This document shows, piece by piece, positions 23,553 through 32,989 of a DNA stretch of 51,510 bases. The stretch spans positions 1-51,510 of the forward strand of contig NZ_JAUSOO010000016.1 of assembly GCF_030656115.1 (NCBI RefSeq), in the 5' to 3' direction. The translations under genes were made by a program, and so were the position numbers. Source of the DNA: Hydrogenophaga sp. GTDB lineage: Bacteria; Pseudomonadota; Gammaproteobacteria; Burkholderiales; Burkholderiaceae_C. Within the stretch, counting starts at the first letter, position 1; every line of letters starts with the position of its first letter. The notes below the pieces were generated by a model. It worked only from the letters and a program-made list of their open reading frames with translations. It did not search any database and was not told the origin of the DNA.

Positions 23553-23627
23553 AAAAACAAAACGGCCCGCTGCAGGTGCAAACGGGCCGTTGTTGGAAAT
23601 CACTCGCGCGTTACCAAGACTGCCCGT
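23553..23627 (-). promoter_or_regulatory. leuA attenuator: terminator and competing antiterminator
   Basis: On the minus strand a 9-bp stem (AACGGCCCG at 23591-23583, complement at 23569-23561) is followed by a T-rich tract (23562-23553), a classical intrinsic terminator before leuA. Within the upstream leader reading frame, ACGGGC (23627-23622) can pair with GCCCGT of the terminator's 5' arm (23587-23582), and TTGG (23617-23614) with CCAA (23596-23593). A ribosome stalled at the Leu codons would leave these free and form the antiterminator. A ribosome reaching the stop codon would cover them and permit termination. No conventional stem 1:2 was identified. Confidence 0.78.
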
Positions 23628-23667
23628 GAAGGACACCCAGTAGTAGAGCGAAAGAAATCCGTTTCAT
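23611..23667 (-). CDS. leuL: leuA leader peptide (18 residues)
   Basis: A short frame encodes MKRISFALLLGVLHGQSW and stops with TAA 19 nt before the leuA attenuator stem. The control codons CTA-CTA-CTG are consecutive at positions 8-10, and CTA is a rare Leu codon in this GC-rich context; a further Leu and a Val follow. There is no Shine-Dalgarno; a GATACA box about 9 nt before the ATG suggests a leaderless transcript. The role would be leucine-dependent transcription attenuation through ribosome stalling. Assignment is by architecture, as no homology can be judged for so short a peptide. Confidence 0.75.
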   Translation of the reverse strand: MKRISFALLLGVLHGQSW

Positions 23668-23708
23668 GGTTGTCAATGTATCACAAAGAAAGCGGCACCT
23701 TCATCAAC

Positions 23709-23805
23709 AGGACTTGCGCAAAACCGTCAGGACTAGGCGCGAAGCCGCAGACAGTACACAGGTACGGCAAGGCGAAGCATCAACGCCGAGGCGGTTTTGC
23801 GTCCG
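23709..23805. repeat. Long imperfect palindromic element, MITE-like
   Basis: CGCAAAACCG (23717-23726) and its exact complement (23792-23801) bound a region with further internal symmetry, including GTAC-ACAG-GTAC near the centre. Roughly 95 bp could fold into one long interrupted hairpin. It lies between the leuA leader and pssA. No coding frame is present. It resembles dispersed palindromic repeats of Burkholderiales genomes, but I cannot confirm a copy number. Confidence 0.5.
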
Positions 23806-23844
23806 TCTTGATTAAGGAAAACCATAGCTGCGATGGTCAAAACC

Positions 23845-24654
23845 TCACTCATGCAGCCCACGCTCGTCGGGCTCATCGGTTGACGTGCTGATCACACTGG
23901 TTTGCCGTCCCTTGGCCTTGCGCCAGAAATACACCGCATACCCTGACAACCCGTAGAGCACAAACAAGCCAAAGAGTACCGATGGCGGGTGGATGTTGAT
24001 GACCGCGATGCCCAGCGCGACCAGCACAATGGCTGCGAACGGTACGCTCTTTTTCAGGCTCAGATCCTTAAAACTGTAGAAAGGCACGTTGGTCACCATG
24101 GTCAGGCCCGCATACAGGGTAATGCCAAACATAGGCCAGACCAATTCAGAGCCCTTGTAACCATATTCAGTGGCCAGCCAGATAAAGCCAGCCACCAGCG
24201 CAGCCGCCGCCGGTGAAGGCAGCCCCTGAAAATAACGCTTATCGACCACCCCGGTGTTGACGTTGAAGCGAGCCAGGCGCAGAGCCGCGCAGGCGCAGTA
24301 CACAAATGCCGCAATCCAGCCCCAGCGGCCCAGCCCACTCAATGCCCAGATGTAAGCGATCAGAGCAGGCGCTGCGCCGAACGAGACCATGTCGGAGAGT
24401 GAGTCCATTTGCTCACCAAAAGCGCTCTGGGTGTTGGTCATGCGGGCCACACGGCCATCCAGGCTGTCCAGCACCATGGCGACAAAGATGGCCAGCGTTG
24501 CCAGGTCGTAGCGCCCGTTCATCGCCATCACAATCGCGTAAAACCCGCCAAAAAGCGCCGCCAGCGTGATCATGTTGGGCACCATGTAAATGCCCTTGCG
24601 CCGTTTGCGTATTTCTTCGTTCTGCAGCATTTGTGGGTCAGATCCGTCGTGCAT
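23845..24654 (-). CDS. pssA: CDP-diacylglycerol-serine phosphatidyltransferase PssA
   Basis: Membrane enzyme making phosphatidylserine from CDP-diacylglycerol and serine, the route to phosphatidylethanolamine. The CDP-alcohol phosphotransferase motif is complete at about residues 63-88: DSLDGRVARM followed by FGEQMDSLSD, i.e. D-x2-DG-x2-AR-x8-G-x3-D-x3-D. Several transmembrane segments are visible (around residues 28-45, 92-115, 150-170 and 195-240). I chose the ATG at 24654 (MHDGSDPQMLQNEE) because the hydrophobic core follows at the expected distance; the frame is open to 24804 but crosses the ilvC terminator. The ilvBHC-pssA-leuA neighbourhood is shared by many Burkholderiales. Confidence 0.94.
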   Translation of the reverse strand: MHDGSDPQMLQNEEIRKRRKGIYMVPNMITLAALFGGFYAIVMAMNGRYDLATLAIFVAMVLDSLDGRVARMTNTQSAFGEQMDSLSDMVSFGAAPALIAYIWALSGLGRWGWIAAFVYCACAALRLARFNVNTGVVDKRYFQGLPSPAAAALVAGFIWLATEYGYKGSELVWPMFGITLYAGLTMVTNVPFYSFKDLSLKKSVPFAAIVLVALGIAVINIHPPSVLFGLFVLYGLSGYAVYFWRKAKGRQTSVISTSTDEPDERGLHE

Positions 24655-24756
24655 GAATTTCTTTGATAGGGGCCGGGGCTGGATGCGCCATGTGGCAGCA
24701 CAACACCCAACAAGTAAAGTACCAGTGTAAGCCAGCAACAAGCTACAGCCACAAAT

Positions 24757-24784
24757 AGCAAAGGCCACCGAAGTGGCCTTTGCT
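24757..24784 (-). terminator. ilvC terminator with UUCG tetraloop
   Basis: A perfect 12-bp stem (AGCAAAGGCCAC and its complement) closes a 4-nt loop that reads TTCG on the minus strand, between C and G: an extra-stable cUUCGg hairpin. It lies 50 nt after the ilvC stop. The following T-tract is weak (CTATTTGT), so some read-through into pssA is possible. Confidence 0.75.
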
Positions 24785-24834
24785 GGCTGCACCATTGGCT
24801 CCAAGATGCCACGGGTGCAGTTGTGTGCAAAAAA

Positions 24835-25992
<1,158 letters not shown>

Positions 25993-26484
25993 TCAAACGC
26001 GCAGGATTCTCTCACCTCGGCCAATACCGCTGGCACCGGTACGCACCGTCTCCAGAATGGCCGCGCGGTCAATAGCTTCCAGGAACGCATCGTTTTTGCT
26101 CAGGTCGCCTGTGAGCTCAATGGTGTAGCTCTTTTCGGTCACATCAATGATGCGACCCCGGAAGATGTCGGCCATGCGCTTCATCTCTTCGCGCTCTTTG
26201 CCCACCGCACGCACCTTCACCATCATGAGCTCGCGCTCGGTGTAAGCACCTTCGGTCAGGTCAACGACCTTCACCACCTCGATCAGGCGGTTCAGGTGCT
26301 TGGTGATCTGCTCGATCACGTCGTCCGACCCGGTGGTCTGGATCGTCATGCGAGACAAACTGGGATCTTCGGAGGGGGCGACCGTGAGCGATTCAATGTT
26401 GTAACCACGGGCGGAAAACAGCCCCACCACGCGGGACAGGGCGCCCGGCTCGTTTTCCAGCAAAACTGCAATGATGTGTTTCAT
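25993..26484 (-). CDS. ilvH: Acetolactate synthase small (regulatory) subunit
   Basis: Regulatory partner of the acetohydroxyacid synthase large subunit, conferring valine feedback inhibition. The N-terminal ACT domain starts with the family signature HIIAVLLENEPGALSRVVGLFS, here read as HIIAVLLENEPGAL then SRVVGLFSARGYNIESL. A second ACT-like C-terminal domain follows (residues 80-163). The length of 163 residues equals E. coli IlvH and is well above IlvN. It sits between ilvB and ilvC with 163 and 141 bp spacers. Many databases name the betaproteobacterial gene ilvN. Confidence 0.95.
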   Translation of the reverse strand: MKHIIAVLLENEPGALSRVVGLFSARGYNIESLTVAPSEDPSLSRMTIQTTGSDDVIEQITKHLNRLIEVVKVVDLTEGAYTERELMMVKVRAVGKEREEMKRMADIFRGRIIDVTEKSYTIELTGDLSKNDAFLEAIDRAAILETVRTGASGIGRGERILRV

Positions 26485-26647
26485 GAGTGGATTCCTCTTT
26501 TTGCGGCAGCAATGCCACCAAGCAAGTGGCCGCAGAAACTGCGTTGTCTGAGCCCTCCCCCGCGCACGGTAATGCGCAGGCTTGGCTGCAAATAGATTCG
26601 TCAGGGGCTGCTACGGGCCGTTAAAGGCCTGCAGCAGGGTGAGTGGG

Positions 26648-28429
26648 TCAGAGGTCTTCTGAGCCCAACAGCATTTCTGTGATGCCTTTGCCGGCTTTGA
26701 CCATCGGGAACACGTTCTCGGTGGGGTCGGTGCGGAAATCCATGAACACCGTACGGTCCTTGAGCTTGCGGGCTTCGCGCAGTGCTGGTTCGACGTCTTG
26801 TGGACGCTCAATCAGCATGCCTACGTGCCCATAAGCCTCTGCCAGTTTCACGAAATTGGGCAGCGCGTCCATGTAGCTGTGGCTGTAGCGTCCTTCGTAG
26901 TCAATTTCCTGCCACTGCCGAACCATGCCGAGGTAGCGGTTGTTCAACGCCATGATCTTGATAGGCGTGTTGTACTGCAGGCAGGTGGAAAGTTCCTGGA
27001 TACACATTTGCACCGAACCTTCGCCGGTGACACAGAACACCTCGCTCTCGGGCCTGGCCAGCTTGATGCCCATGGCATAGGGAATGCCCACACCCATAGT
27101 GCCCAGGCCACCCGAGTTGATCCAGCGGCGAGGCTCGTCGAAGCGGTAGTACTGTGCGGCCCACATCTGGTGCTGCCCCACATCGGACGTGACGTAAGCG
27201 TCGGCATCTTTGGTCATGTTCCACAGGGTCTCAACCACGTACTGCGGTTTGATCACGTCCTGGTTGCCACGGTCGTACTTCAGGCAATCTTTAGAGCGCC
27301 ATCCTTCGATGGTTTCCCACCAGGAAGCCAGCGCTGCCGGCTCGACACGGGTGGGGGTCTCGCGCACCATGTTGATCAACTCGGTCAATACGTCTTTCAC
27401 GTCACCCACGATCGGCACGTCAACCTTGACGCGCTTGGAAATGCTCGACGGGTCGATATCGATGTGGATGATCTTGCGGTCCACCGAGGCGAAATGCTTG
27501 GGATTGCCGATCACTCGGTCGTCAAAACGGGCGCCCACAGCCAACAACACATCGCAGTTCTGCATGGCGTTGTTGGCTTCAATGGTGCCGTGCATACCCA
27601 GCATGCCCAGAAACTTTTTGTCGGACGCAGGATAAGCGCCCAATCCCATCAGCGTGTTGGTGACGGGGTAGCCCAGCAGATCAACCAGGGTTCGCAGCTC
27701 TTGCACCGCATTGCCCAGCAGCACGCCACCGCCGGTGTAGATGTAGGGTCGTTTGGCTGAAAGCAGCAACTGCAAGGCCTTGCGAATCTGGCCACCATGG
27801 CCTTTGCGCACCGGGTTGTACGAGCGCATCTCGACCGACTCGGGGTAGCCGGCGTAGGCCGTCTTGTTGAAAGACACATCTTTCGGAATGTCCACCACCA
27901 CAGGGCCGGGACGGCCGGTGCGGGCAATATGAAACGCCTTCTTCATGACCATGGCCATGTCGCGCACATCTTTCACCAGAAAGTTGTGTTTCACGATAGG
28001 GCGCGTGATACCGACGGTGTCGCATTCCTGGAAGGCGTCCAGCCCGATCGCAGCGGTCGGTACCTGGCCGCTGATGATGACCATAGGAATGCTGTCCATG
28101 TAGGCCGTGGCGATACCGGTAACTGCATTGGTCAGACCGGGACCCGAGGTGACCAGCGACACACCCACCTCACCAGTGGCACGGGCGTAGCCATCGGCGG
28201 CGTGTACCGCAGCTTGCTCGTGGCGCACCAGCACATGCTGGATAGTGTCCTGCTTGTAAAAAGCGTCGTAAATGTGCAGCACAGCCCCACCGGGGTAACC
28301 CCAGATGTATTTCACGCCTTCGGCCTGCAGGGCCTTGACGAGAATTTCTGCGCCGCGAAGATCTTGGGTGGCTGAGCCAGAAGAGGTGGCGGCAGCGGCT
28401 GAGGCCAGTTCGGCCTTGTTGATTTCCAT
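26648..28429 (-). CDS. ilvB: Acetolactate synthase large (catalytic) subunit
   Basis: Thiamine-diphosphate enzyme condensing pyruvate with pyruvate or 2-ketobutyrate, the first common step of branched-chain amino-acid synthesis. The N-terminal PYR domain has the catalytic Glu in VRHEQAAVHAADGYAR. The middle domain binds FAD. The C-terminal PP domain has GLGTMGVGIPYAMG and the metal motif as TGEGSVQM rather than GDGS, a substitution I believe is normal in betaproteobacteria. The start MEINKAELASAAAA (ATG at 28429) has AAAGG 6 nt upstream. The length of 593 residues is slightly long because of an Ala/Ser-rich N-terminus. The gene is also called ilvI. Confidence 0.96.
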   Translation of the reverse strand: MEINKAELASAAAATSSGSATQDLRGAEILVKALQAEGVKYIWGYPGGAVLHIYDAFYKQDTIQHVLVRHEQAAVHAADGYARATGEVGVSLVTSGPGLTNAVTGIATAYMDSIPMVIISGQVPTAAIGLDAFQECDTVGITRPIVKHNFLVKDVRDMAMVMKKAFHIARTGRPGPVVVDIPKDVSFNKTAYAGYPESVEMRSYNPVRKGHGGQIRKALQLLLSAKRPYIYTGGGVLLGNAVQELRTLVDLLGYPVTNTLMGLGAYPASDKKFLGMLGMHGTIEANNAMQNCDVLLAVGARFDDRVIGNPKHFASVDRKIIHIDIDPSSISKRVKVDVPIVGDVKDVLTELINMVRETPTRVEPAALASWWETIEGWRSKDCLKYDRGNQDVIKPQYVVETLWNMTKDADAYVTSDVGQHQMWAAQYYRFDEPRRWINSGGLGTMGVGIPYAMGIKLARPESEVFCVTGEGSVQMCIQELSTCLQYNTPIKIMALNNRYLGMVRQWQEIDYEGRYSHSYMDALPNFVKLAEAYGHVGMLIERPQDVEPALREARKLKDRTVFMDFRTDPTENVFPMVKAGKGITEMLLGSEDL

Positions 28430-28583
28430 GATGAACCTTTCGAGAATTTCTCTGACGAAAAAACTTGGGTGCATCTGCGCCTACTCTTGTGAAGCGGTGT
28501 TGAGACTTGAGGCCAATGGACATGAGCGGACGCATACCCCGCCGGACCTTGACCCGTTTGCCGTGTTTTGAAGTGCAACGCGC

Positions 28584-28589
28584 ATTATC
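28584..28589 (-). promoter_or_regulatory. Candidate extended -10 promoter of the ilvB operon
   Basis: TGCGATAAT on the minus strand is an extended -10 element giving a leader of about 150 nt before ilvB. The gap 28430-28753 otherwise holds no convincing gene. Its leader shows no run of Ile, Val or Leu codons and no intrinsic terminator, so attenuation like that of leuA is not apparent. The divergent RDD-type gene lies on the other side. Confidence 0.5.
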
Positions 28590-28753
28590 GCACTGCAAAC
28601 TTATCATTTACGGTGAGGAAACGGCAGGTGGTAGCGAAAAGCGCTGCTTTTACGGCAATGCGACAATTCAGGCTGCTTTTTGCAGGACCTCCCGGCAGAG
28701 GCTTCGCTGGGTTCAGGTTCAGCCGGCACCCTTAACGCCTTCTTTTCGCGACC

Positions 28754-29317
28754 ATGACCACATCCCCCACTGCGCACACCACGCCTTCTTTAATACCGGA
28801 TGATGCGGCCAAAAGCCCTCTGCAGGCACCGCCACTGCTGCGCCGTATGGCCTGCTGGCTGTATGAAGGCATGCTGATGTTTGGTGTTGTGTTCATCGCG
28901 GGCTATCTGTTTTCCACCCTCACCCAGACCCGCAATGCGTTGGACAACCGGCACTTGCAACAGGCATTTTTGTTTGTGGTGTTCGGCATCTACTTCACCT
29001 GGTTTTGGGCTAAGGGACAAACCCTAGCCATGAAAACCTGGCACATCCGTGTGGTGGATGCTGCCGGGCGTTCACTCACACAAGGTCGCGCGCTGCTGCG
29101 CTATGTATTGAGCTGGTTGTGGTTTTTGCCCCCGCTGGCCGCTGCGGGCGTATATTCGTTGGGCAGCGGTGAAACCACGGTTTTGACCATGGGCTGGATT
29201 GCCATCTGGGCCATCTTGTCGCGCTTTCACCCACAACAGCAATTCCTTCACGATGCTCTGGCTGGCACCCGGCTGGTGCACCACAAACCGCCCGCAGCAT
29301 CCAAGCGCCGTCGCTGA
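28754..29317 (+). CDS. RDD-family membrane protein
   Basis: A 187-residue inner-membrane protein with the RDD fold. Charged residues characteristic of the family appear at LLRRMACWLYEGMLMFG and later in FLHDALAGTRLVHH. Hydrophobic helices lie near residues 38-55, 72-88, 115-135 and 138-155. The conserved block GQTLAMKTWHIRVVD is present. No enzymatic role is established for most members; some have been linked to ion transport. It is divergent from ilvB and leads into dgkA after 15 nt. Confidence 0.88.
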   Translation: MTTSPTAHTTPSLIPDDAAKSPLQAPPLLRRMACWLYEGMLMFGVVFIAGYLFSTLTQTRNALDNRHLQQAFLFVVFGIYFTWFWAKGQTLAMKTWHIRVVDAAGRSLTQGRALLRYVLSWLWFLPPLAAAGVYSLGSGETTVLTMGWIAIWAILSRFHPQQQFLHDALAGTRLVHHKPPAASKRRR

Positions 29318-29332
29318 ACCAGACAGCTGCCC

Positions 29333-29749
29333 ATGCCCCAAAACACCACGCCATTGGACACCGCCCAGCGCGAAGCCGCTAACGCACAAAAGCAACGCAA
29401 AGGCCTTTCACGCATGCTGCATGCGCTGGGCTATTCCCTGGCGGGCCTGCGTGCAGGGTGGGGTGAAACGGCTTTTCGCCAAGAAGCGCTCGCAGCGCTG
29501 GTGATGGTTCCCGCGTCATTCTGGCTGGGCCGACATTGGGTCGAAACAGCCTTGCTGGCTGCCGTGGTGGTGCTGGTGATGGTGGTTGAACTGCTCAACA
29601 CGGGCGTTGAGGCCGCCATCGACCGCATTGGGCCAGAGTGGCACGATCTGTCAAAGCGTGCCAAAGACATGGGCAGCGCGGCCGTTCTGCTGAGCTTGGT
29701 GCTGTGTGTGGGCGTGTGGACCGCTGCGCTTTGGGCTCGTCTGTTTTGA
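29333..29749 (+). CDS. dgkA: Diacylglycerol kinase DgkA
   Basis: Small trimeric membrane kinase that phosphorylates diacylglycerol left over from lipid and glucan metabolism. Family residues are clear: SLAGLRAGWGETAFRQE with the catalytic-site Glu, VVELLNTGVEAAIDR with the metal/ATP-binding Glu, and DLSKRAKDMGSAAV. Three transmembrane helices lie at about residues 52-68, 70-88 and 116-136. The 138-residue length exceeds E. coli DgkA (122) through a polar N-terminal extension. It lies between the RDD-family gene and the LOG-family gene with short gaps, so all three are probably one operon. Confidence 0.95.
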   Translation: MPQNTTPLDTAQREAANAQKQRKGLSRMLHALGYSLAGLRAGWGETAFRQEALAALVMVPASFWLGRHWVETALLAAVVVLVMVVELLNTGVEAAIDRIGPEWHDLSKRAKDMGSAAVLLSLVLCVGVWTAALWARLF

Positions 29750-29772
29750 AATTCCCAATGCAATCCCGTTCA

Positions 29773-30360
29773 ATGAGCACCCCCAACTTTTCCATTTGTG
29801 TGTACTGCGGTTCCCGCCCAGGTGCCCACCCAGCGTTCGCAGACACGGCACGGGCCGTCGGCCATTGGATCGGCAGCCACGGCGGTCAGCTGGTGTATGG
29901 CGGCGGCAGCAACGGCCTGATGGGCATCACTGCACAGGCCACGCTGGACGCCGGTGGCCGCGTGATCGGCATCATTCCCAAAGCTTTGGTGGAGAAGGAA
30001 TGGGCCAAAAACAACTGCACCGAACTGCATGTGGTGGACACCATGCACGAGCGCAAACGCATGATGGCCGAGCACGCCGACGCCTTTTTGGCGCTGCCAG
30101 GCGGCATCGGCACATTTGAAGAGTTTTTTGAGGTGTGGACGTGGCGCCAGCTGGGTTACCACGACAAACCCATTGGCCTGCTCAACGAGGCGGGTTACTA
30201 CGACGGGCTGCTGGCTTTCTTGAAGACCGGCGTCGAGCAAGCGTTCATGAGCCCTTGGCAGATAGGCCTGATTCGCGTGAGTGACAACGCAGTGCGGTTG
30301 CTGCCCGAACTGGTGCAGTCGGCAGGTCTGTCGCCCGCGGCGCGGCTGGAAGCGATCTGA
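29773..30360 (+). CDS. LOG-family nucleotide phosphoribohydrolase
   Basis: Rossmann-fold protein of the LOG (Lonely Guy) family, whose members hydrolyse nucleoside 5'-monophosphates to base and ribose 5-phosphate; plant and some bacterial homologues activate cytokinins. The signature LALPGGIGTFEEFFEVWTW holds the catalytic Glu, and MHERKRMM the upstream Arg. The nucleotide-binding N-terminus reads ICVYCGSRPGAHPAF. The start at 29773 (MSTPNFS) is preferred; an ATG at 29758 (MQSRSMST) is a possible alternative. The length is 195 residues. A cytokinin role is not implied: in bacteria the substrate may be AMP or a related nucleotide. Confidence 0.93.
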   Translation: MSTPNFSICVYCGSRPGAHPAFADTARAVGHWIGSHGGQLVYGGGSNGLMGITAQATLDAGGRVIGIIPKALVEKEWAKNNCTELHVVDTMHERKRMMAEHADAFLALPGGIGTFEEFFEVWTWRQLGYHDKPIGLLNEAGYYDGLLAFLKTGVEQAFMSPWQIGLIRVSDNAVRLLPELVQSAGLSPAARLEAI

Positions 30361-30374
30361 AATCGGGGGTGGGA

Positions 30375-30758
<384 letters not shown>

Positions 30759-30783
30759 TCACGCGCACCGCACCGGTGCACGC

Positions 30784-31147
30784 GCTTCGGGCAGAGGCAA
30801 GTCCACCTTGCTCAACATTTTGGGCGACCTGGACACGCCCACCGAGGGCCTGGTGCTTTGTCAGGGACACGATCTCACCGGTGCCGACGAAGATGCCCTG
30901 GCGCTGGTGGGGCTGGCCGACCGCAGAAACCATTTCCCGGCCTCGCTGTTACACGCTGTTGTTCCTGGTGGTGCTGGCCATGATGCCCTTGTGGCCCGAC
31001 AGCCAGAAGGTGGACACCGCCACCGTGCAGCGCGGCACCGTGAGCCAGAGGCCGAGGGCCGCACCCGGCTGCGCGACCCGGACACCATCAGCGCACCGGT
31101 GGCGGCCATGGTCCGCCGCATCTGCCTGGCGCCCGGCCGAGGGCGCC
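30784..31147 (+). pseudogene. Remnants of an ABC-type efflux operon (ATPase and MFP pieces)
   Basis: Three fragments of known families lie in two frames with no intact gene. At 30784-30910 an ATPase piece reads SGRGKSTLLNILGDLDTPTEG and GHDLTGADEDAL, a MacB/LolD-like Walker A region with one P-loop Gly or Ser changed. Right after an internal deletion comes VGLADRRNHFPA, which in such ATPases precedes the ABC signature. At 30950-31048, another frame, YTLLFLVVLAMMPLWPDSQK then VDTATVQRGTVSQ looks like a membrane-fusion protein N-terminus. At 31051-31147, back in the first frame, EGRTRLRDPDTISAPVAAMV matches the lipoyl-like domain of the same kind of protein. The region is non-functional debris separating glnB from nadE. 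Confidence 0.7.
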
Positions 31148-31188
31148 CGCGTACGCCGGTCCTGATGGCCTGCATCAGACTGGCGCGT

Positions 31189-32886
31189 TCATGCCCGGTA
31201 TTTGCTGGTGATGGGGTAACGCCAGTCTTTGCCAAAGCTGCGGTGCGTCACCCGCACGCCCACCGGGGCCTGGCGGCGCTTGTATTCGTTGATGCGGATC
31301 AACCGCACCACTTTGTCCACGTCGGCAGCGTTGTAACCCTCGGCCACGATCTGAGCCGGGCTCTGGTCGTTTTCCATGTAGCGCTCAATGATCGCGTCGA
31401 GCACGTCGTATTCGGGCAGGCTGTCCTGGTCTTTCTGGTCGGCCCGCAGCTCGGCGCTGGGCGGCCGGGTGATGATGCGCTCGGGAATCGGGTTGGCGCC
31501 GGTGCCATAGGGATCGTGCGCGTTGCGCCAGCGCGCCAGGCGAAACACCACCGTCTTGGCCACGTCCTTGATCACGGCAAAACCGCCCGCCATGTCGCCG
31601 TAGAGGGTGCAGTAACCGGTGGCCATTTCGCTCTTGTTGCCCGTGGTCAGCACGATGCCGCCAAATTTGTTGGACAGCGCCATCAGCAGGGTGCCGCGAA
31701 TGCGGGCCTGCAGGTTCTCTTCGGTGGTGTCTTCGGGCAGGCCGGTAAACTCGCCCGCCAGGCTGGCCTTGAAGGCCTCGAACTGCGGCGCAATGTCAAT
31801 TTCGTCGTAGCGCACACCCAGTCGTTCGGCCATGTCGCGCGCATCGATCCATGAAATGTCGGCCGTGTACGGCGACGGCATCATCACTGTGCGCACCCGG
31901 TCCTTGCCCAGCGCATCCACCGCAATCGCCAGCACCAGCGCCGAGTCGATACCGCCCGACAAACCCAGCAGGGCCGATGGGAATCCATTTTTGCCGATGT
32001 AATCGCGCACGCCCAGCACCAGGGCGTGCCACAGGTCGGCATCGGCACTGTGGTCACGGTCGGTGCTGGCTTCAATGGTCCAGCCGGCGCCCTGGCGCTG
32101 AAACGTGCAGTCAAACAAGGTTTCTTCAAAACTCACGGCACGGCCTGCCAGCGCGCCGTCGGCAGCCAGCACGAAACTGCGGCCTTCAAACACGATCTCG
32201 TCTTGCCCGCCCACCAGGTGCGCGTACACCAGCGGCAAGCCGGTGGCCAGCGCGCGTGCGCGCATCGTGGCCTCACGTTCACCGCCTTTGCCGGTGTGGA
32301 ATGGCGAAGCGTTGATGACCACCAGCAACTCTGCACCCGCGGCCTGCGCCTGGGCCGCCGGTTCGTCAAACCAGGCGTCTTCACAGATCAACAGCCCCAG
32401 CCGCACCGGCGAGCCATCAGCGGAGTCCACCTCAAACACGCAAGCGTCTTGGCCCGGGACGAAGTAGCGCCGCTCATCAAACACCTGGTAGTTGGGCAGC
32501 TCGCGCTTGGCATAGGTGTGGGTCACCTGCCCGTTCAACAGCACGCTGGCGGCATTGTGCAGCTGTGCCACCGACACGCTGCGCTCGCGCCGGGCACCTG
32601 TGCCCGGCTCCACCACGCGCACCGGATGGCCCACCACGATGTGCAGGCCTTGGAGTCCCGCGGTCTGAAGGGCAATGGATTTCAGGGCATCATCACAGGC
32701 GTCGATGAATGCGGGCCGCAGGTACAGGTCTTCAGCCGCGTAACCGCTGAGCGCCAGTTCCGGCGTGAGCAACACCCGCACGCCGCGGGCATGGGCCTGG
32801 CGTGCAGCGTCGATGATTTTTTGGGCATTGCCCGCCATGTCGCCCACCACAAAGTTGAGCTGGGCCACGCAAATTGGAAGTGTCAT
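31189..32886 (-). CDS. nadE: Glutamine-dependent NAD+ synthetase NadE
   Basis: Two-domain enzyme converting nicotinic-acid adenine dinucleotide, ATP and glutamine into NAD+. The N-terminal nitrilase-type glutaminase has the triad Glu43 (LLTPELALSGY), Lys127 (TYAKRELPNYQVFDE) and Cys168 (LLICEDAWFDE). The C-terminal synthetase has the PP-loop LLGLSGGIDSALVLAIA and the NAD-site region TTGNKSEMATGYCTLYGDM. The ATG at 32886 (MTLPICVAQLNFVVGDMAG) is the family start. The length of 565 residues is typical for proteobacterial two-domain enzymes. It is divergent from the FemAB-like gene. Confidence 0.96.
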   Translation of the reverse strand: MTLPICVAQLNFVVGDMAGNAQKIIDAARQAHARGVRVLLTPELALSGYAAEDLYLRPAFIDACDDALKSIALQTAGLQGLHIVVGHPVRVVEPGTGARRERSVSVAQLHNAASVLLNGQVTHTYAKRELPNYQVFDERRYFVPGQDACVFEVDSADGSPVRLGLLICEDAWFDEPAAQAQAAGAELLVVINASPFHTGKGGEREATMRARALATGLPLVYAHLVGGQDEIVFEGRSFVLAADGALAGRAVSFEETLFDCTFQRQGAGWTIEASTDRDHSADADLWHALVLGVRDYIGKNGFPSALLGLSGGIDSALVLAIAVDALGKDRVRTVMMPSPYTADISWIDARDMAERLGVRYDEIDIAPQFEAFKASLAGEFTGLPEDTTEENLQARIRGTLLMALSNKFGGIVLTTGNKSEMATGYCTLYGDMAGGFAVIKDVAKTVVFRLARWRNAHDPYGTGANPIPERIITRPPSAELRADQKDQDSLPEYDVLDAIIERYMENDQSPAQIVAEGYNAADVDKVVRLIRINEYKRRQAPVGVRVTHRSFGKDWRYPITSKYRA

Positions 32887-32989
32887 GCGGTCTGGAAGAA
32901 GAACGAAATCGATCAAGGGAAGGGGCATCAACACCGGTGCGTCACCAGACCCCCAACGGCCCGAACGGGCAGGCATTTGAGGACCGAAA

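Noticed and set aside
26648..28429. Missing metal Asp in acetolactate synthase (GEGS instead of GDGS)
   Set aside because: I believe this substitution is usual in betaproteobacterial large subunits, so it is not treated as a defect.
28430..28753. Attenuator in the ilvB leader like that of leuA
   Set aside because: The leader shows no Ile/Val/Leu codon run and no hairpin with a U-tract.
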